Source: Gemmataceae bacterium (GTDB lineage: Bacteria > Planctomycetota > Planctomycetia > Gemmatales > Gemmataceae). Taken from it: 64,000 bases of DNA. Of this stretch, positions 1-7,140 are shown piece after piece. The notes under the pieces are model-generated. The model saw only the letters and a program-made list of their open reading frames with translations. It did no database searches and was not told the DNA's origin. Positions within the stretch are counted from its first letter, which is position 1. Each line of letters opens with the position of its first letter. The stretch is taken from assembly GCA_009691845.1 (NCBI GenBank), contig SIAJ01000009.1:1-64000 (forward strand). Reading direction: 5' to 3'. Made by a program: the position numbers and the translations under genes.

Positions 1-137
1 GCCATGCACAGGAATTGATCGAGGCAGGAGAAGTGCCTGGTACGATAATTTCCTTTGTACTTGTGGACGCAGCGGTCGAAATCGCGTTTCAGCAAGGAGT
101 CCATGAGTTGCGCGAAGAGATACTTCCCGGAGTTCAT
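1..137 (-). mobile_element. IS4-family (DUF4372-type) transposase, N-terminal fragment at window edge
   Basis: Read on the minus strand from the ATG at 137, the frame stays open to the window edge. It begins MNSGKYLFAQLMDSLL and continues with RDFDRCVHKYKGNYR and FSCLDQFLCMA. This matches the start of IS4-family transposases with an N-terminal DUF4372 domain, whose consensus has FAQLMDFLP, a GNYRVR-like stretch and a FSCWDQFLAMAFAQLT-like stretch. Only about 45 residues are visible, so the DDE catalytic core lies outside the window. A purine-rich GGAAAGGA lies just upstream of the ATG. The outer end of the element is probably near 280, where the neighbouring secreted-protein gene loses its reading frame. 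The whole fragment overlaps unrelated plus-strand frames that I regard as shadows. Confidence 0.82.
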
Positions 138-267
138 CGTCAAGTCCTTTCCACGGTTTTTCGTGGAAAAGAATACGGAATTCCGAGCGGGCGAGTTGAA
201 ATCGATTCAGCTGGAAATGGCTCATAAGATTAACTGCGACAAGATGTTGCAGCTGGATAGCGAATTC

Positions 268-369
268 TTAACGGGACAGTAGTGTCTTCGGATCTTTCAA
301 TGCCGGTGCGGCGACACTGAGTGTCGCCGCGACCGTAAACCATGCCAGTACGCTGAGAATCCGTAGCAT
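268..369 (-). pseudogene. 5' fragment of a secreted-protein gene, cut by the IS4-type element
   Basis: From the ATG at 369 the minus strand encodes a clear Sec signal peptide, MLRILSVLAWFTVAATLSVA, then APALKDPK. The frame stops at TAA 268-270 after only 33 codons. A GGGGAGAG purine run precedes the ATG. Signal peptides followed by a charged DPK-type stretch are usual at the start of planctomycete exported proteins. The stop lies immediately inside what I infer to be the end of the IS element, so this reads as the head of a gene disconnected from its body by the insertion. The rest of the gene would lie beyond the far end of the element, off the window. The product cannot be named. Confidence 0.6.
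308..330. repeat. Perfect 10-bp palindrome, 3-nt loop
   Basis: Arms GCGGCGACAC and GTGTCGCCGC are separated by TGA. It lies inside the signal-peptide codons of the truncated gene on the minus strand, encoding roughly AATLSVAA. It resembles the intergenic hairpins elsewhere in this window but may simply reflect the codons used here. Confidence 0.6.
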
Positions 370-599
370 TCGAGGCTCTCCCCAGTCGCCAACTATCTCC
401 AGCCATCTTACCTTGCCGCGGCGCAGGTCGCCACATTCTTCCGTTGCTTATCGCTGAGCTAGAGGGCGGAGAAGGCGTCATCCTGGAGGACTGCTCCGAC
501 GTTCCCCGATGACGCGAATAACGTCTCTTGCCTGAAAACCCTTTCCTGGCTATTAGCCATCGAATTACCTCCGTTCCCCGCTCACCAAGGCAGGCTACC

Positions 600-1091
600 G
601 TGACTCAGATGAAAGAAAATACCGCCGAAAGGCTCGCCCCCGCTCGGGCCACCGAACTTGCCCAAGTGCTCGACCTCCAGGCTCAGTGGGAAAACCTGCG
701 GGCCGACAACATCGACTCGACGACTCACCTTCAGTCTTTGCAGAAGGCGTTCGAGGCGTACCGCTCTCGCCAGGCTGCGTACATTGCGAACGACCCAAGC
801 GAACCCATCCCCGAGATGTCGCCAACCAGGCCAGCTAGGCTCGGCGCGTGGTGCAGAACGGTGCGGGCAGTATTCCGGCGAACCGGGGAGACGAGCGAAT
901 GTCCGACCCACGTTGTCACGAAGGTTCATCGACTTGCGGATCAAATTGCCGCACGAGTCCAGGTGGAACCGGCCGGTCGAGAGTTGCCGACGGACATGAC
1001 CACGGCGATCCGGCAGTTGGACAAGGTAATCTCATGGTGTGACGGCTTGGACGGTGGCGTCCAGTCGCCGGCGGTTGCGGCGGCTATCTGA
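600..1091 (+). CDS. Hypothetical protein, about 163 aa
   Basis: I do not recognise a named family. The frame has the third-position GC bias of its neighbours and a predicted largely helical, charged composition (for example LAQVLDLQAQWENLRADN and LQSLQKAFEAYRSRQAAY). There is no signal peptide and no membrane segment. The open frame extends upstream to 528, but an AAGGCAGG stretch about five bases before the GTG at 600 favours that start; the ATG at 609 is the alternative. The central part contains a basic cluster (GAWCRTVRAVFRRTGE). It stands alone between the IS-disrupted locus and the DUF3500 gene. It may be a small cytoplasmic protein; no function can be assigned. Confidence 0.6.
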   Translation: MTQMKENTAERLAPARATELAQVLDLQAQWENLRADNIDSTTHLQSLQKAFEAYRSRQAAYIANDPSEPIPEMSPTRPARLGAWCRTVRAVFRRTGETSECPTHVVTKVHRLADQIAARVQVEPAGRELPTDMTTAIRQLDKVISWCDGLDGGVQSPAVAAAI

Positions 1092-1139
1092 GGAAACAGG
1101 ATAGCAGTGAGACTAACACGGCGGCACCCAGCAACTCTG

Positions 1140-1168
1140 GCGAACTGAGTACTGAGTACTCAGTTCGC
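1140..1168. repeat. Heptanucleotide palindrome, 13-bp perfect arms
   Basis: The arms GCGAACTGAGTAC and GTACTCAGTTCGC flank a TGA loop. The core consists of 7-nt units (ACTGAGT, ACTGAGT, ACTCAGT). The same heptad recurs in frame inside the DUF1549/DUF1553 gene at 53347-53377. It lies in the 226-base gap between the unknown gene and the DUF3500 gene; nothing else is evident in that gap. Confidence 0.85.
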
Positions 1169-1317
1169 ATCATTCGTGCCGGGCCAGATTTGTACGGCTT
1201 TTATCGGGCTCTTCAAACTTCTTCAAATTCTTGTTCCCTTTCACCCGTCTATCTGGGTACGATATTCCCTACCCACCCTGCCGGTTCTCTCCTACTCCAC
1301 CTTCAAGGAGCCGATTG

Positions 1318-2346
1318 ATGAAAGACATGTTGAATCCAGAATGCCCGGAATGTCCGGGTCTTGATCGTCGCGATTTCGTTCGCACCCTGGCCGTAGGCGG
1401 TGCCGCCCTCGCTGCTGGTGGTGCCGTACTTTCTCCACGTACCATGCTGGCTGGCGAACGCGGGCCGATGCCACGCGTCGTCAACACTGTTGCCGAAGAA
1501 CTGGTCAAGGAACTTTTCGCCGGACTAGATGCCGAGCAGAAGAAAGCCATCGTCAAGCCGTGGGATCACCCGGCGCGGAAGACCGTGAACCCGAACAAGG
1601 CCCTCGACAAGAAGATTGGGGCCGTCCTAACCAAGCCGCAACAGGAATTGGTCGAGCGGATCGTGAAGGCCATGGCCTCGGACGACAAGGGCTGGAATCA
1701 GGTCAGCCGGGCCGGCACCTGGGACGCCAGCAAGAGCTTCGATCAAACGGGTGCCGACATCTTCGGCGATCCGTCCAAGGGCAAGTTCGCGTTCCTGTTC
1801 ACGGGTCACCATCTGACGATGCGTTGCGATGCCGACAGCGAAGAAGGGGCGGCATTCGGCGGGCCGATCTATTACGGCCACACCCCGAACGGCTATCACC
1901 CCAGCAACGTGTTCGCGAATCAAACGCAGCAAGTTGCCAAGGCCTACGACGCGCTGGACGAGAAGCAGCGTGCGAAGGCGACCGTCAAGACCGGCAACCC
2001 AGGCGAAGGTGCGAATTCCGTCAAGCTCAAGAAAGACGGCGCTCGACCCGGCATCGCCATGGCCGAACTGAGCAAGGATCAGCAAGAACTCGTCGAGCTG
2101 ACCATGAAGTCTCTGCTCTCACCGTACCGCCAACAGGATGGGGCCGAAGTCGTTGCCGTCATCAAGGCGATGGGCGGCTTGGCGAAAGTTCACCTCGCGT
2201 TCTACGACGAGGCCCACGAAGGCACCAAGACCAATGAGAAGCAGCCGTGGAGCTTCTGGCGTCTCGAAGGCCCAGGCTTCGTGTGGAACTTCCGCGTTCT
2301 GCCGCACGTCCATACCTACGTGAACATCTCGTCGAAGATTGGCTAA
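1318..2346 (+). CDS. DUF3500 family protein with RR-type export signal
   Basis: The 342-aa product begins MKDMLNPECPECPG, followed by RRDFVRTLAVGG and an Ala/Gly-rich hydrophobic stretch. That resembles a twin-arginine export signal, so it is probably exported. The body carries features I associate with DUF3500: FLFTGHHLTMRCDAD near the middle, FGGPIYYGH soon after, and the C-terminal WSFWRLEGPGFVWNFRVLP with a final HVHTYVN. The biochemical role of DUF3500 is not established. The ATG at 1318 is preceded by AAGGAG at 1305-1310, which decides the start against upstream in-frame codons. A 30-bp perfect hairpin follows the stop. The neighbouring DUF1080 gene on the same strand could be co-transcribed unless that hairpin terminates. 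Confidence 0.85.
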   Translation: MKDMLNPECPECPGLDRRDFVRTLAVGGAALAAGGAVLSPRTMLAGERGPMPRVVNTVAEELVKELFAGLDAEQKKAIVKPWDHPARKTVNPNKALDKKIGAVLTKPQQELVERIVKAMASDDKGWNQVSRAGTWDASKSFDQTGADIFGDPSKGKFAFLFTGHHLTMRCDADSEEGAAFGGPIYYGHTPNGYHPSNVFANQTQQVAKAYDALDEKQRAKATVKTGNPGEGANSVKLKKDGARPGIAMAELSKDQQELVELTMKSLLSPYRQQDGAEVVAVIKAMGGLAKVHLAFYDEAHEGTKTNEKQPWSFWRLEGPGFVWNFRVLPHVHTYVNISSKIG

Positions 2347-2355
2347 GCCAAGTTG

Positions 2356-2423
2356 AGTCACCACAAAGACACGAAGAACACAAAGCAAACGCACTTTGTG
2401 TTCTTCGTGTCTTTGTGGTGACT
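2356..2423. repeat. 30-bp perfect inverted repeat, 8-nt loop
   Basis: Left arm 2356-2385 and right arm 2394-2423 are exact reverse complements, with loop CAAACGCA. The arm is built of short direct units (CACAAAGA, CACGAAGAA, CACAAAG). It begins ten bases after the DUF3500 stop and ends 34 bases before the DUF1080 start. It lacks a clean T-run, so it looks more like a dispersed palindrome than a simple terminator, though a transcript would fold strongly here. Confidence 0.92.
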
Positions 2424-2457
2424 GTTTTGAATTCCCAACCTCACCAGGAGCTTCGCA

Positions 2458-3132
2458 ATGCAGGTCTCTCCGTTCGTCGCCTTCGTGGCCGCGATCATGT
2501 TCGTCGTCCCAGCAAACGCCGATTCGCCATTCAACGGCAAGAACACGGACGGCTGGAAGCTGAAGGGCGATGAGAAGAAAAGTAAATGGAAGGTCGGTTC
2601 CGCCAGTCTGGATGAAAAGGACCCCGGCAAGATCGTACTGAAGGACGGCTCCGAGTTGGTGAACACCGCGACAGGCGGTGTGGACATCATCTCCGAAGCG
2701 AAGTACGGCAACTGCACGATTGAGGTCGAGTTCATGGTGCCCAAGGGCTCAAACTCGGGCATCTACGTCATGGGCGAGTACGAAGTGCAAGTACTCGATA
2801 GTTATGGCAAAGCGGCCGACAAGCTGACGCAGGGTGATCTGGGTGCGCTTTACAGCGCAGCCGCCCCGAAGGTGAACGCGAGCAAGAAGCCAGGTGAATG
2901 GCAAAAGATCATCATCGAATTCCAGGCCCCGAAGTTCGAGGGAGCCAAGAAGTTGTCGAAGGCTAAGTTCATCAAGGTCACGCTCAACGACGTCGTGCTA
3001 CACGAAAACGTCGAGATGGAAAAAAACACGCCGGGAGGAGTGACCGGAAAGGAAATGGCCGAGGGACCGATCATGTTCCAGGGCGACCACGGACCGGTGG
3101 CGTTTCGGAACATCAAAGTGACGAAGAAATGA
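2458..3132 (+). CDS. DUF1080 (3-keto-disaccharide hydrolase-type) secreted protein
   Basis: The 224-aa product has a signal peptide (MQVSPFVAFVAAIMFVVPANA) and then a single concanavalin-like domain of the DUF1080 type. Recognisable segments are FNGKNTDGWK at the start, YGNCTIEVEFMVPKGSNSGIYVMGEYEVQVLDSYGK-type sequence in the middle (given here in outline), and GPIMFQGDHGPVAFRNIKV at the end. Planctomycetes carry many such proteins, thought to bind or hydrolyse oxidised sugars outside the cytoplasm. The start follows CCAGGAG at a normal distance. The gene sits between two hairpin elements, with DUF3500 upstream and an enolase-superfamily sugar-acid enzyme downstream. A carbohydrate role for the cluster is plausible but inferred. 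Confidence 0.9.
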   Translation: MQVSPFVAFVAAIMFVVPANADSPFNGKNTDGWKLKGDEKKSKWKVGSASLDEKDPGKIVLKDGSELVNTATGGVDIISEAKYGNCTIEVEFMVPKGSNSGIYVMGEYEVQVLDSYGKAADKLTQGDLGALYSAAAPKVNASKKPGEWQKIIIEFQAPKFEGAKKLSKAKFIKVTLNDVVLHENVEMEKNTPGGVTGKEMAEGPIMFQGDHGPVAFRNIKVTKK

Positions 3133-3138
3133 TGAATG

Positions 3139-3184
3139 ATGAATGATGAGTGCTGAATGTCTTTATTCAGCACTCATCGTTCAT
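3139..3184. repeat. Heptad-built inverted repeat before an enolase-superfamily gene
   Basis: Arms 3139-3158 and 3165-3184 are 20 nt long with one mismatch and a 6-nt loop. The sequence runs in 7-nt steps (GATGAAT, GATGAAT, GATGAGT, GCTGAAT, then ATTCAGC, ACTCATC, GTTCATA, GTTCATC). It fills the gap between the DUF1080 stop and the next ATG. Confidence 0.85.
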
Positions 3185-3192
3185 AGTTCATC

Positions 3193-4446
3193 ATGATGAA
3201 AATCTCCGCTCTCGAAACGATCCACCTCCCCGAATATCCCGCGTTCCTTTTCGTCGCAGTCCACACGGATGACGGGCTGATCGGCTACGCGGATACGTGC
3301 TACGCCTCCGAGGCCGTGGCCGGGTTCATTCATCAGTTCGCGGCCCCGATGCTCATCGGGCACGATCCGCTCGCCATCGAATTGCACTGGCGGCGACTCT
3401 ACGAAGTGATCGCACACACCGTCGGCAAAGGGGCCGAGTTACGTGGGCTTTCCGCGATCGACGTGTGCCTGTGGGATATTTTGGGCCAGGCCGCGGGGAT
3501 GCCGATCTGGCAAGTGCTCGGCGGGGCGGCACGCGATCGAATCAAGACTTATAACACCTGCGGCGGGCCGAACTACGGCAAGGCGGTTAAGGGCGGCACC
3601 GGGTACGGCACGGAAAACCCCACGGGGAAATACGAGGACTTGGCCGCCTTCATGGAACGAGCCGACGAACTCGCTTTCGATTTGTTGAGCGAGGACATCA
3701 CGGCCATGAAAATTTGGCCGTTCGATTATGTCGCACATTTTCCGGGCGGCTGGGACAACTGGCGCAACTTTCGCGGCATGTTCGATCCGACGATCCGTTC
3801 CCTCGGCGGACACGACATTTCAACAGCCGACATCGATCGTGCACTCGAGCCCTTCCGCAAGATTCGCAAGGTTGTGGGCGACCGCATGGAGATCATGCTC
3901 GAAGGGCATGGCTTGTGGTCGCTGCCGGCCGCGACCAAGATCGCTCGGGCCGTCGAAGAATTTAGGCCTGCCTGGCTCGAGGACCTGATGCGAGCAGATG
4001 AAGTCGAAGCCCTCGCCGAGTTGCGCAGTCAAACGACGACACCGATCCTGGCGAGCGAATACCTGGCCACGCGCTACGAGTACAAGCCACTCCTGGAAGC
4101 CCGGGCCGTGGACATCGTGATGATCGACCCGACCTGGGCCGGCGGCATCACGGAGTGCAAGAAAATATGCACGATGGCCGAAACCTACAAGAGGCCGGTC
4201 GCAATGCACGATTGCACTGGACCATTCACGTTGTTCGCGGGCATTCATCTCGCGATCAATGCCACGAACGCGATCTATCAGGAAAGCGTGCGCGCCTTCA
4301 TTCGCGTGAACTATCCTGATATCGCAACCGAGATGCCGGTGATCGAGAAGGGACACATCCTTGCTCCGACCAAGCCCGGGCTGGGCACGGCATTCTTGCC
4401 GGATATACGAAAACGGCCTGGCGTAACGGTACGAATTACGCGGTAG
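3193..4446 (+). CDS. Mandelate racemase/muconate lactonizing enzyme family protein
   Basis: The 417-aa product is a cytoplasmic member of the enolase superfamily. The N-terminal capping domain (residues 1-125) leads into a barrel. Visible catalytic elements are K173 in AMKIWPFD, metal-ligand candidates E237 (MLEGHG), E263 (LEDL) and E289 (ASEY), D312 (DPTWAGG) and H339 (MHDCTGP). The Lys plus His/Asp pair fits the sugar-acid dehydratase or racemase groups. The substrate cannot be told from sequence alone; an acid sugar is likely. Start is ATG 3193 or the adjacent ATG 3196; no strong ribosome-binding site is visible because the heptad repeat abuts the start. The gene lies downstream of the DUF1080 gene on the same strand. 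Confidence 0.9.
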   Translation: MMKISALETIHLPEYPAFLFVAVHTDDGLIGYADTCYASEAVAGFIHQFAAPMLIGHDPLAIELHWRRLYEVIAHTVGKGAELRGLSAIDVCLWDILGQAAGMPIWQVLGGAARDRIKTYNTCGGPNYGKAVKGGTGYGTENPTGKYEDLAAFMERADELAFDLLSEDITAMKIWPFDYVAHFPGGWDNWRNFRGMFDPTIRSLGGHDISTADIDRALEPFRKIRKVVGDRMEIMLEGHGLWSLPAATKIARAVEEFRPAWLEDLMRADEVEALAELRSQTTTPILASEYLATRYEYKPLLEARAVDIVMIDPTWAGGITECKKICTMAETYKRPVAMHDCTGPFTLFAGIHLAINATNAIYQESVRAFIRVNYPDIATEMPVIEKGHILAPTKPGLGTAFLPDIRKRPGVTVRITR

Positions 4447-4482
4447 TCACTGTTGAATTTAACGCGGTTGAACCGCAAGCAT

Positions 4483-4509
4483 AGTAGTCGGCACACTCCG
4501 TGTGCCGAC
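4483..4509. repeat. Palindrome with CGGCACAC/GTGTGCCG core, single-hairpin copy
   Basis: The stem TCGGCACAC - TCC - GTGTGCCGA at 4488-4508 is perfect and is preceded by AGTAG. The same core, with the AGTAG flank, forms both halves of the larger element at 29814-29871. Confidence 0.85.
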
Positions 4510-4529
4510 AGCGGTTTTTCCCGAGCGAT

Positions 4530-4790
4530 ACGGCATCTGGCCCCCCCCCGAAGTCTTCACAACAAAACACGGTCGCCGTGATTCGAAAGATAAAGCCGAC
4601 CCAGTCCTCGCAGTTCCAACTCTTTGCACTCGATGCTCGCCTCCTCGCGGATCAAGTTTGCCGCCTAGCCCGTTGTACTTGCCGAGGTGTTGATCGTTCG
4701 GGCTTGCGTTGCGATGGATCAACAAGACCTGCAGGTAAAACGAAGATTCAACGCACCCCCTTCGTCTCGTTCGTGCATGCAACAGTGCTC
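4530..4790 (-). pseudogene. Decayed NUDIX (MutT-type) hydrolase
   Basis: The minus strand contains three consecutive NUDIX segments in three different frames. First comes YLQVLLIHRNASPNDQHLG followed by KYNGLGGKLD, the usual approach to the Nudix box. Next, in a shifted frame, comes IREEASIECKELELRG, the second half of the box (REUXEEXGU). Last, in another frame, comes EDWVGFIFRITAT, a strand usual downstream of the box. The segment between GGKLD and REEAS (normally PGE...E...R) is missing, and so is the piece between LRG and EDW. At least two deletions have therefore destroyed the gene. The beginning (near 4790) and end are too decayed to place. The DUF1579 gene downstream on the same strand is intact. 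Confidence 0.78.
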
Positions 4791-4794
4791 CACT

Positions 4795-5313
4795 CTATTT
4801 TTTGCGTTTGTAATGGATCGTGAAGGCCGGCGCTTTGCCGTCGCCCAGGAACATGCTGAAGAAAGTGTTATCGTCGTCCTTCATTTCGGAAACTGCCTTG
4901 AACTTGGTTGGTTTCCCGTCCGTACCTGGATGTTCTCCCGACATCGTGAGCGTTTTCTTCTCCTTGTCGTACGTGCCTTCCATCGTCATTGGGGACGTGG
5001 ACATCGAGTCTATCCACACGCCGACGAACTTCTTCTTGGCCGGGTCGTACGAATCGAATCCTTTACCGGTGAATTTTGAACCGAAGAGTTCGCCATCGAA
5101 CGTGCTTGTCAGCCAGAGACCGCCGAGGTCCATCTTGTAAACGGCTGTCCCTTTCGACTCCATACCGCCCGTCTTCATGACGGTGTCCCAGGTACCTTCC
5201 TGTTTCTTGAGCATCGCGTGCTCTGGGCCAGGCTTCGGCGGCTCCTGGGCCTTCGCCGTGGAAGCGAGGAGCAAGCCAGCGATGACGAGAGCGGAGGAAA
5301 GCAAATTTTTCAT
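4795..5313 (-). CDS. DUF1579 secreted protein
   Basis: The 172-aa product has a signal peptide (MKNLLSSALVIAGLLLASTAKA) and then the DUF1579 pattern: PGPEHAMLKKQEGTWDTVMK, a long beta-rich middle with WLTSTFDGELFGSKFTGKGF, and YDPAKKKFVGVWIDSMSTSP. DUF1579 proteins are predicted lipocalin-like barrels of unknown ligand. The ATG at 5313 is chosen because GGAGAACGCTC precedes it and the signal peptide starts there; the open frame extends further upstream to 5361 without conservation. It is transcribed away from the Gfo/Idh/MocA gene, so 5314-5802 is a divergent control region. Location is inferred to be periplasmic or extracellular. Confidence 0.85.
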   Translation of the reverse strand: MKNLLSSALVIAGLLLASTAKAQEPPKPGPEHAMLKKQEGTWDTVMKTGGMESKGTAVYKMDLGGLWLTSTFDGELFGSKFTGKGFDSYDPAKKKFVGVWIDSMSTSPMTMEGTYDKEKKTLTMSGEHPGTDGKPTKFKAVSEMKDDDNTFFSMFLGDGKAPAFTIHYKRKK

Positions 5314-5748
5314 GAGCGTTCTCCAATGAAGGGGAAATGGGGTGGGATCGCCCCGGACCACTCGGGGAGATTCACCCGGATGACGATTAGCAAGCCCTCA
5401 TATCGACAAAGCAGCTCAAAGGCGGTCGAAACAAATAGACAAATGAAGAGGTTTTTATTTGGCCTCCGGGCTGCGGAAACAAGAATTGTGCGTGCCTACT
5501 TAACTGCCCCTCAGGGAGATCGAGCCGAATAGAGTCCCGGGCATCGCTTGGCCTTTGGGAACGGTCGGGCTCAGCCGAACGCCTTCCGCATCCTCGATAC
5601 TATACAAAGGCACACCACAAGCTCCTTCTGTCAACTGGAAAAATCTAGAAGCGACAATATTCGCGAGAGTCGTTGGGTTGAGAATGTTGCCGCCGGGAGC
5701 TTCTCAATCGATTCAGTCGCACGTGAGTCCTTTCCTCGCCCCTCGCCT
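5314..5748. other. Divergent intergenic region, no gene recognised
   Basis: About 435 bases separate the DUF1579 start from the hairpin upstream of the oxidoreductase gene. Short frames exist on both strands, including one at 5555-5779, but none resembles a known protein or starts after a convincing ribosome-binding site. The segment presumably holds promoters for both flanking genes; I cannot mark them reliably. Confidence 0.5.
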
Positions 5749-5795
5749 TCGCTTGGGGAGTCGGTTACATTCTCTGTAGCCGACTCCCCAAGCGA
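5749..5795. repeat. 20-bp hairpin directly upstream of a start codon
   Basis: Arms 5749-5768 and 5776-5795 pair with one mismatch around a 7-nt loop. The core is TCGCTTGGGGAGTCGG and its complement. It ends only seven bases before the ATG at 5803, so in mRNA it would take up the ribosome-binding region of the oxidoreductase gene. Confidence 0.88.
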
Positions 5796-5802
5796 GAAAC
5801 CC

Positions 5803-7083
5803 ATGACATTCTCTCGACGTTCCTTCCTACGAACCGCTGCCGCCTCCGTATCCGTGGGCGGCGTGACGTACTTCCTGCCGCCGTTCCCGCAATCGCGTGG
5901 CCAGGACAAGCCAAAGCCGTCCGAGCAAATCCGCATTGCCTCGATCGGCATCGGCAATCAGGGCACCGGAAACACGAAAACCCATGCCAAGAACATCGTG
6001 GCCGTTTGCGAAGTGGACCAAAAACGCCTGGCCGATGCAGTGAAATTGATCGAGGCGTCCGGTGCCAAAACGCCCGCTGCCGAATCGGACTACCGCAGGA
6101 TTCTCGATCGCAAGGACGTCGACGCCGTGGTGATCACTACGCCAGACCACTGGCACGCGTTGATGTGCGTCGATGCCTGCAATGCCGGCAAGGATGTCTA
6201 TTGCGAGAAACCTCTCACACTCACGATTGCCGAGGGGCGGGCCATCGCCAACGCGGCCGCCAAGAACAAACGCATTTTGCAGACCGGCAGTCAGCAACGA
6301 TCGGACGAACGATTTCGTCGTGCGTGTGAATATGTGCGTTCCGGCCGCCTCGGCAAGATCACGGAAGTGCGTGTCGGCATTCCTGGCCCGAACTGGATTG
6401 ACCGTGCCAAGAAGCCCGCTCAGGATTCGCAACCGCCGGCCGGGTTGAATTACGACATGTGGATCGGCCCAGCGCCGATGCGGCCGTTCAATCAGAACCG
6501 CGTTCATTATCTGTTCCGCTTCTTCTGGGATTATTCCGGCGGGCAGGTGACGAACTTCGGCGCGCATCATCTCGATATCACCCAATGGGCGCTCGGCATG
6601 GATGCATCCGGCCCAACGACGATTGAAGGGACTGCGACCTATCACAAGGACAAGTGGTTCGAGACGCCGGAGAAATGTTCGATCACCTATACGTACGCGA
6701 ACGGCGTGAAAGTGGTGTGTGCGAACGGGGAGAAGGGCGGCTGCACATTCATCGGCGAGAAAGGCACGCTCTTCGTCGATCGCGGCAAGATCGTGGCAAC
6801 GCCGGAAGATATTCTCAAGGATGAATTGAAGGACACGGACACGCATCTCTATGTGAGCAAGAGCCATCACGGCAACTGGCTCGATTGCATCCGTAGCCGC
6901 AAGGCCCCGATCTGCGAAGCCGAGATCGGCCATCGCTCGGCCACGGTCTGTCACCTCGGCAACATCGCGCTCCGGACCGGCCGCAAGCTGACATGGGATC
7001 CGGTGAAAGAAGAAATCGTCGGCGACAAGGAAGCGGCGGCGATGGTGACGAAGTCTTATCGGGAGCCTTGGAAACTCGTTTAG
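5803..7083 (+). CDS. Gfo/Idh/MocA family oxidoreductase, exported
   Basis: The 426-aa product begins MTFSRRSFLRTAAASVSVGG, a twin-arginine signal. The Rossmann domain follows, with IASIGIGNQGTGN as the nucleotide loop, AVCEVD at the next strand and YCEKPLT, the EKP motif of the family. The C-terminal part has FFWDYSGGQVTNFGAHHLDITQWALG, in which the HHLD region supplies the usual catalytic His. Family members use NAD(P) to oxidise or reduce sugars and inositols. Tat-exported versions are abundant in planctomycetes and presumably carry their cofactor out folded. The frame is open back to 5548, but the signal peptide and the hairpin upstream fix the start at 5803. The substrate is unknown. Confidence 0.92.
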   Translation: MTFSRRSFLRTAAASVSVGGVTYFLPPFPQSRGQDKPKPSEQIRIASIGIGNQGTGNTKTHAKNIVAVCEVDQKRLADAVKLIEASGAKTPAAESDYRRILDRKDVDAVVITTPDHWHALMCVDACNAGKDVYCEKPLTLTIAEGRAIANAAAKNKRILQTGSQQRSDERFRRACEYVRSGRLGKITEVRVGIPGPNWIDRAKKPAQDSQPPAGLNYDMWIGPAPMRPFNQNRVHYLFRFFWDYSGGQVTNFGAHHLDITQWALGMDASGPTTIEGTATYHKDKWFETPEKCSITYTYANGVKVVCANGEKGGCTFIGEKGTLFVDRGKIVATPEDILKDELKDTDTHLYVSKSHHGNWLDCIRSRKAPICEAEIGHRSATVCHLGNIALRTGRKLTWDPVKEEIVGDKEAAAMVTKSYREPWKLV

Positions 7084-7140
7084 CCGTCAAGCGGAGCGCG
7101 GGCAGGCTGCCGATGTATGAGTATTTTATTCGGGGACTAA

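Noticed and set aside
55-282. Plus-strand frames at the left edge (15-227 and 55-282)
   Set aside because: The minus strand encodes a clear DUF4372-type transposase start and a signal peptide across the same bases, so the plus-strand frames are shadows.
5555-5779. Small plus-strand ORF upstream of the oxidoreductase gene
   Set aside because: No ribosome-binding site or family resemblance was seen, and its end lies in the hairpin.
5827-6954. Long minus-strand frame (375 aa) across the oxidoreductase gene
   Set aside because: It is a shadow of the Gfo/Idh/MocA gene caused by high GC at third positions. It has no signal, motif or start site of its own.
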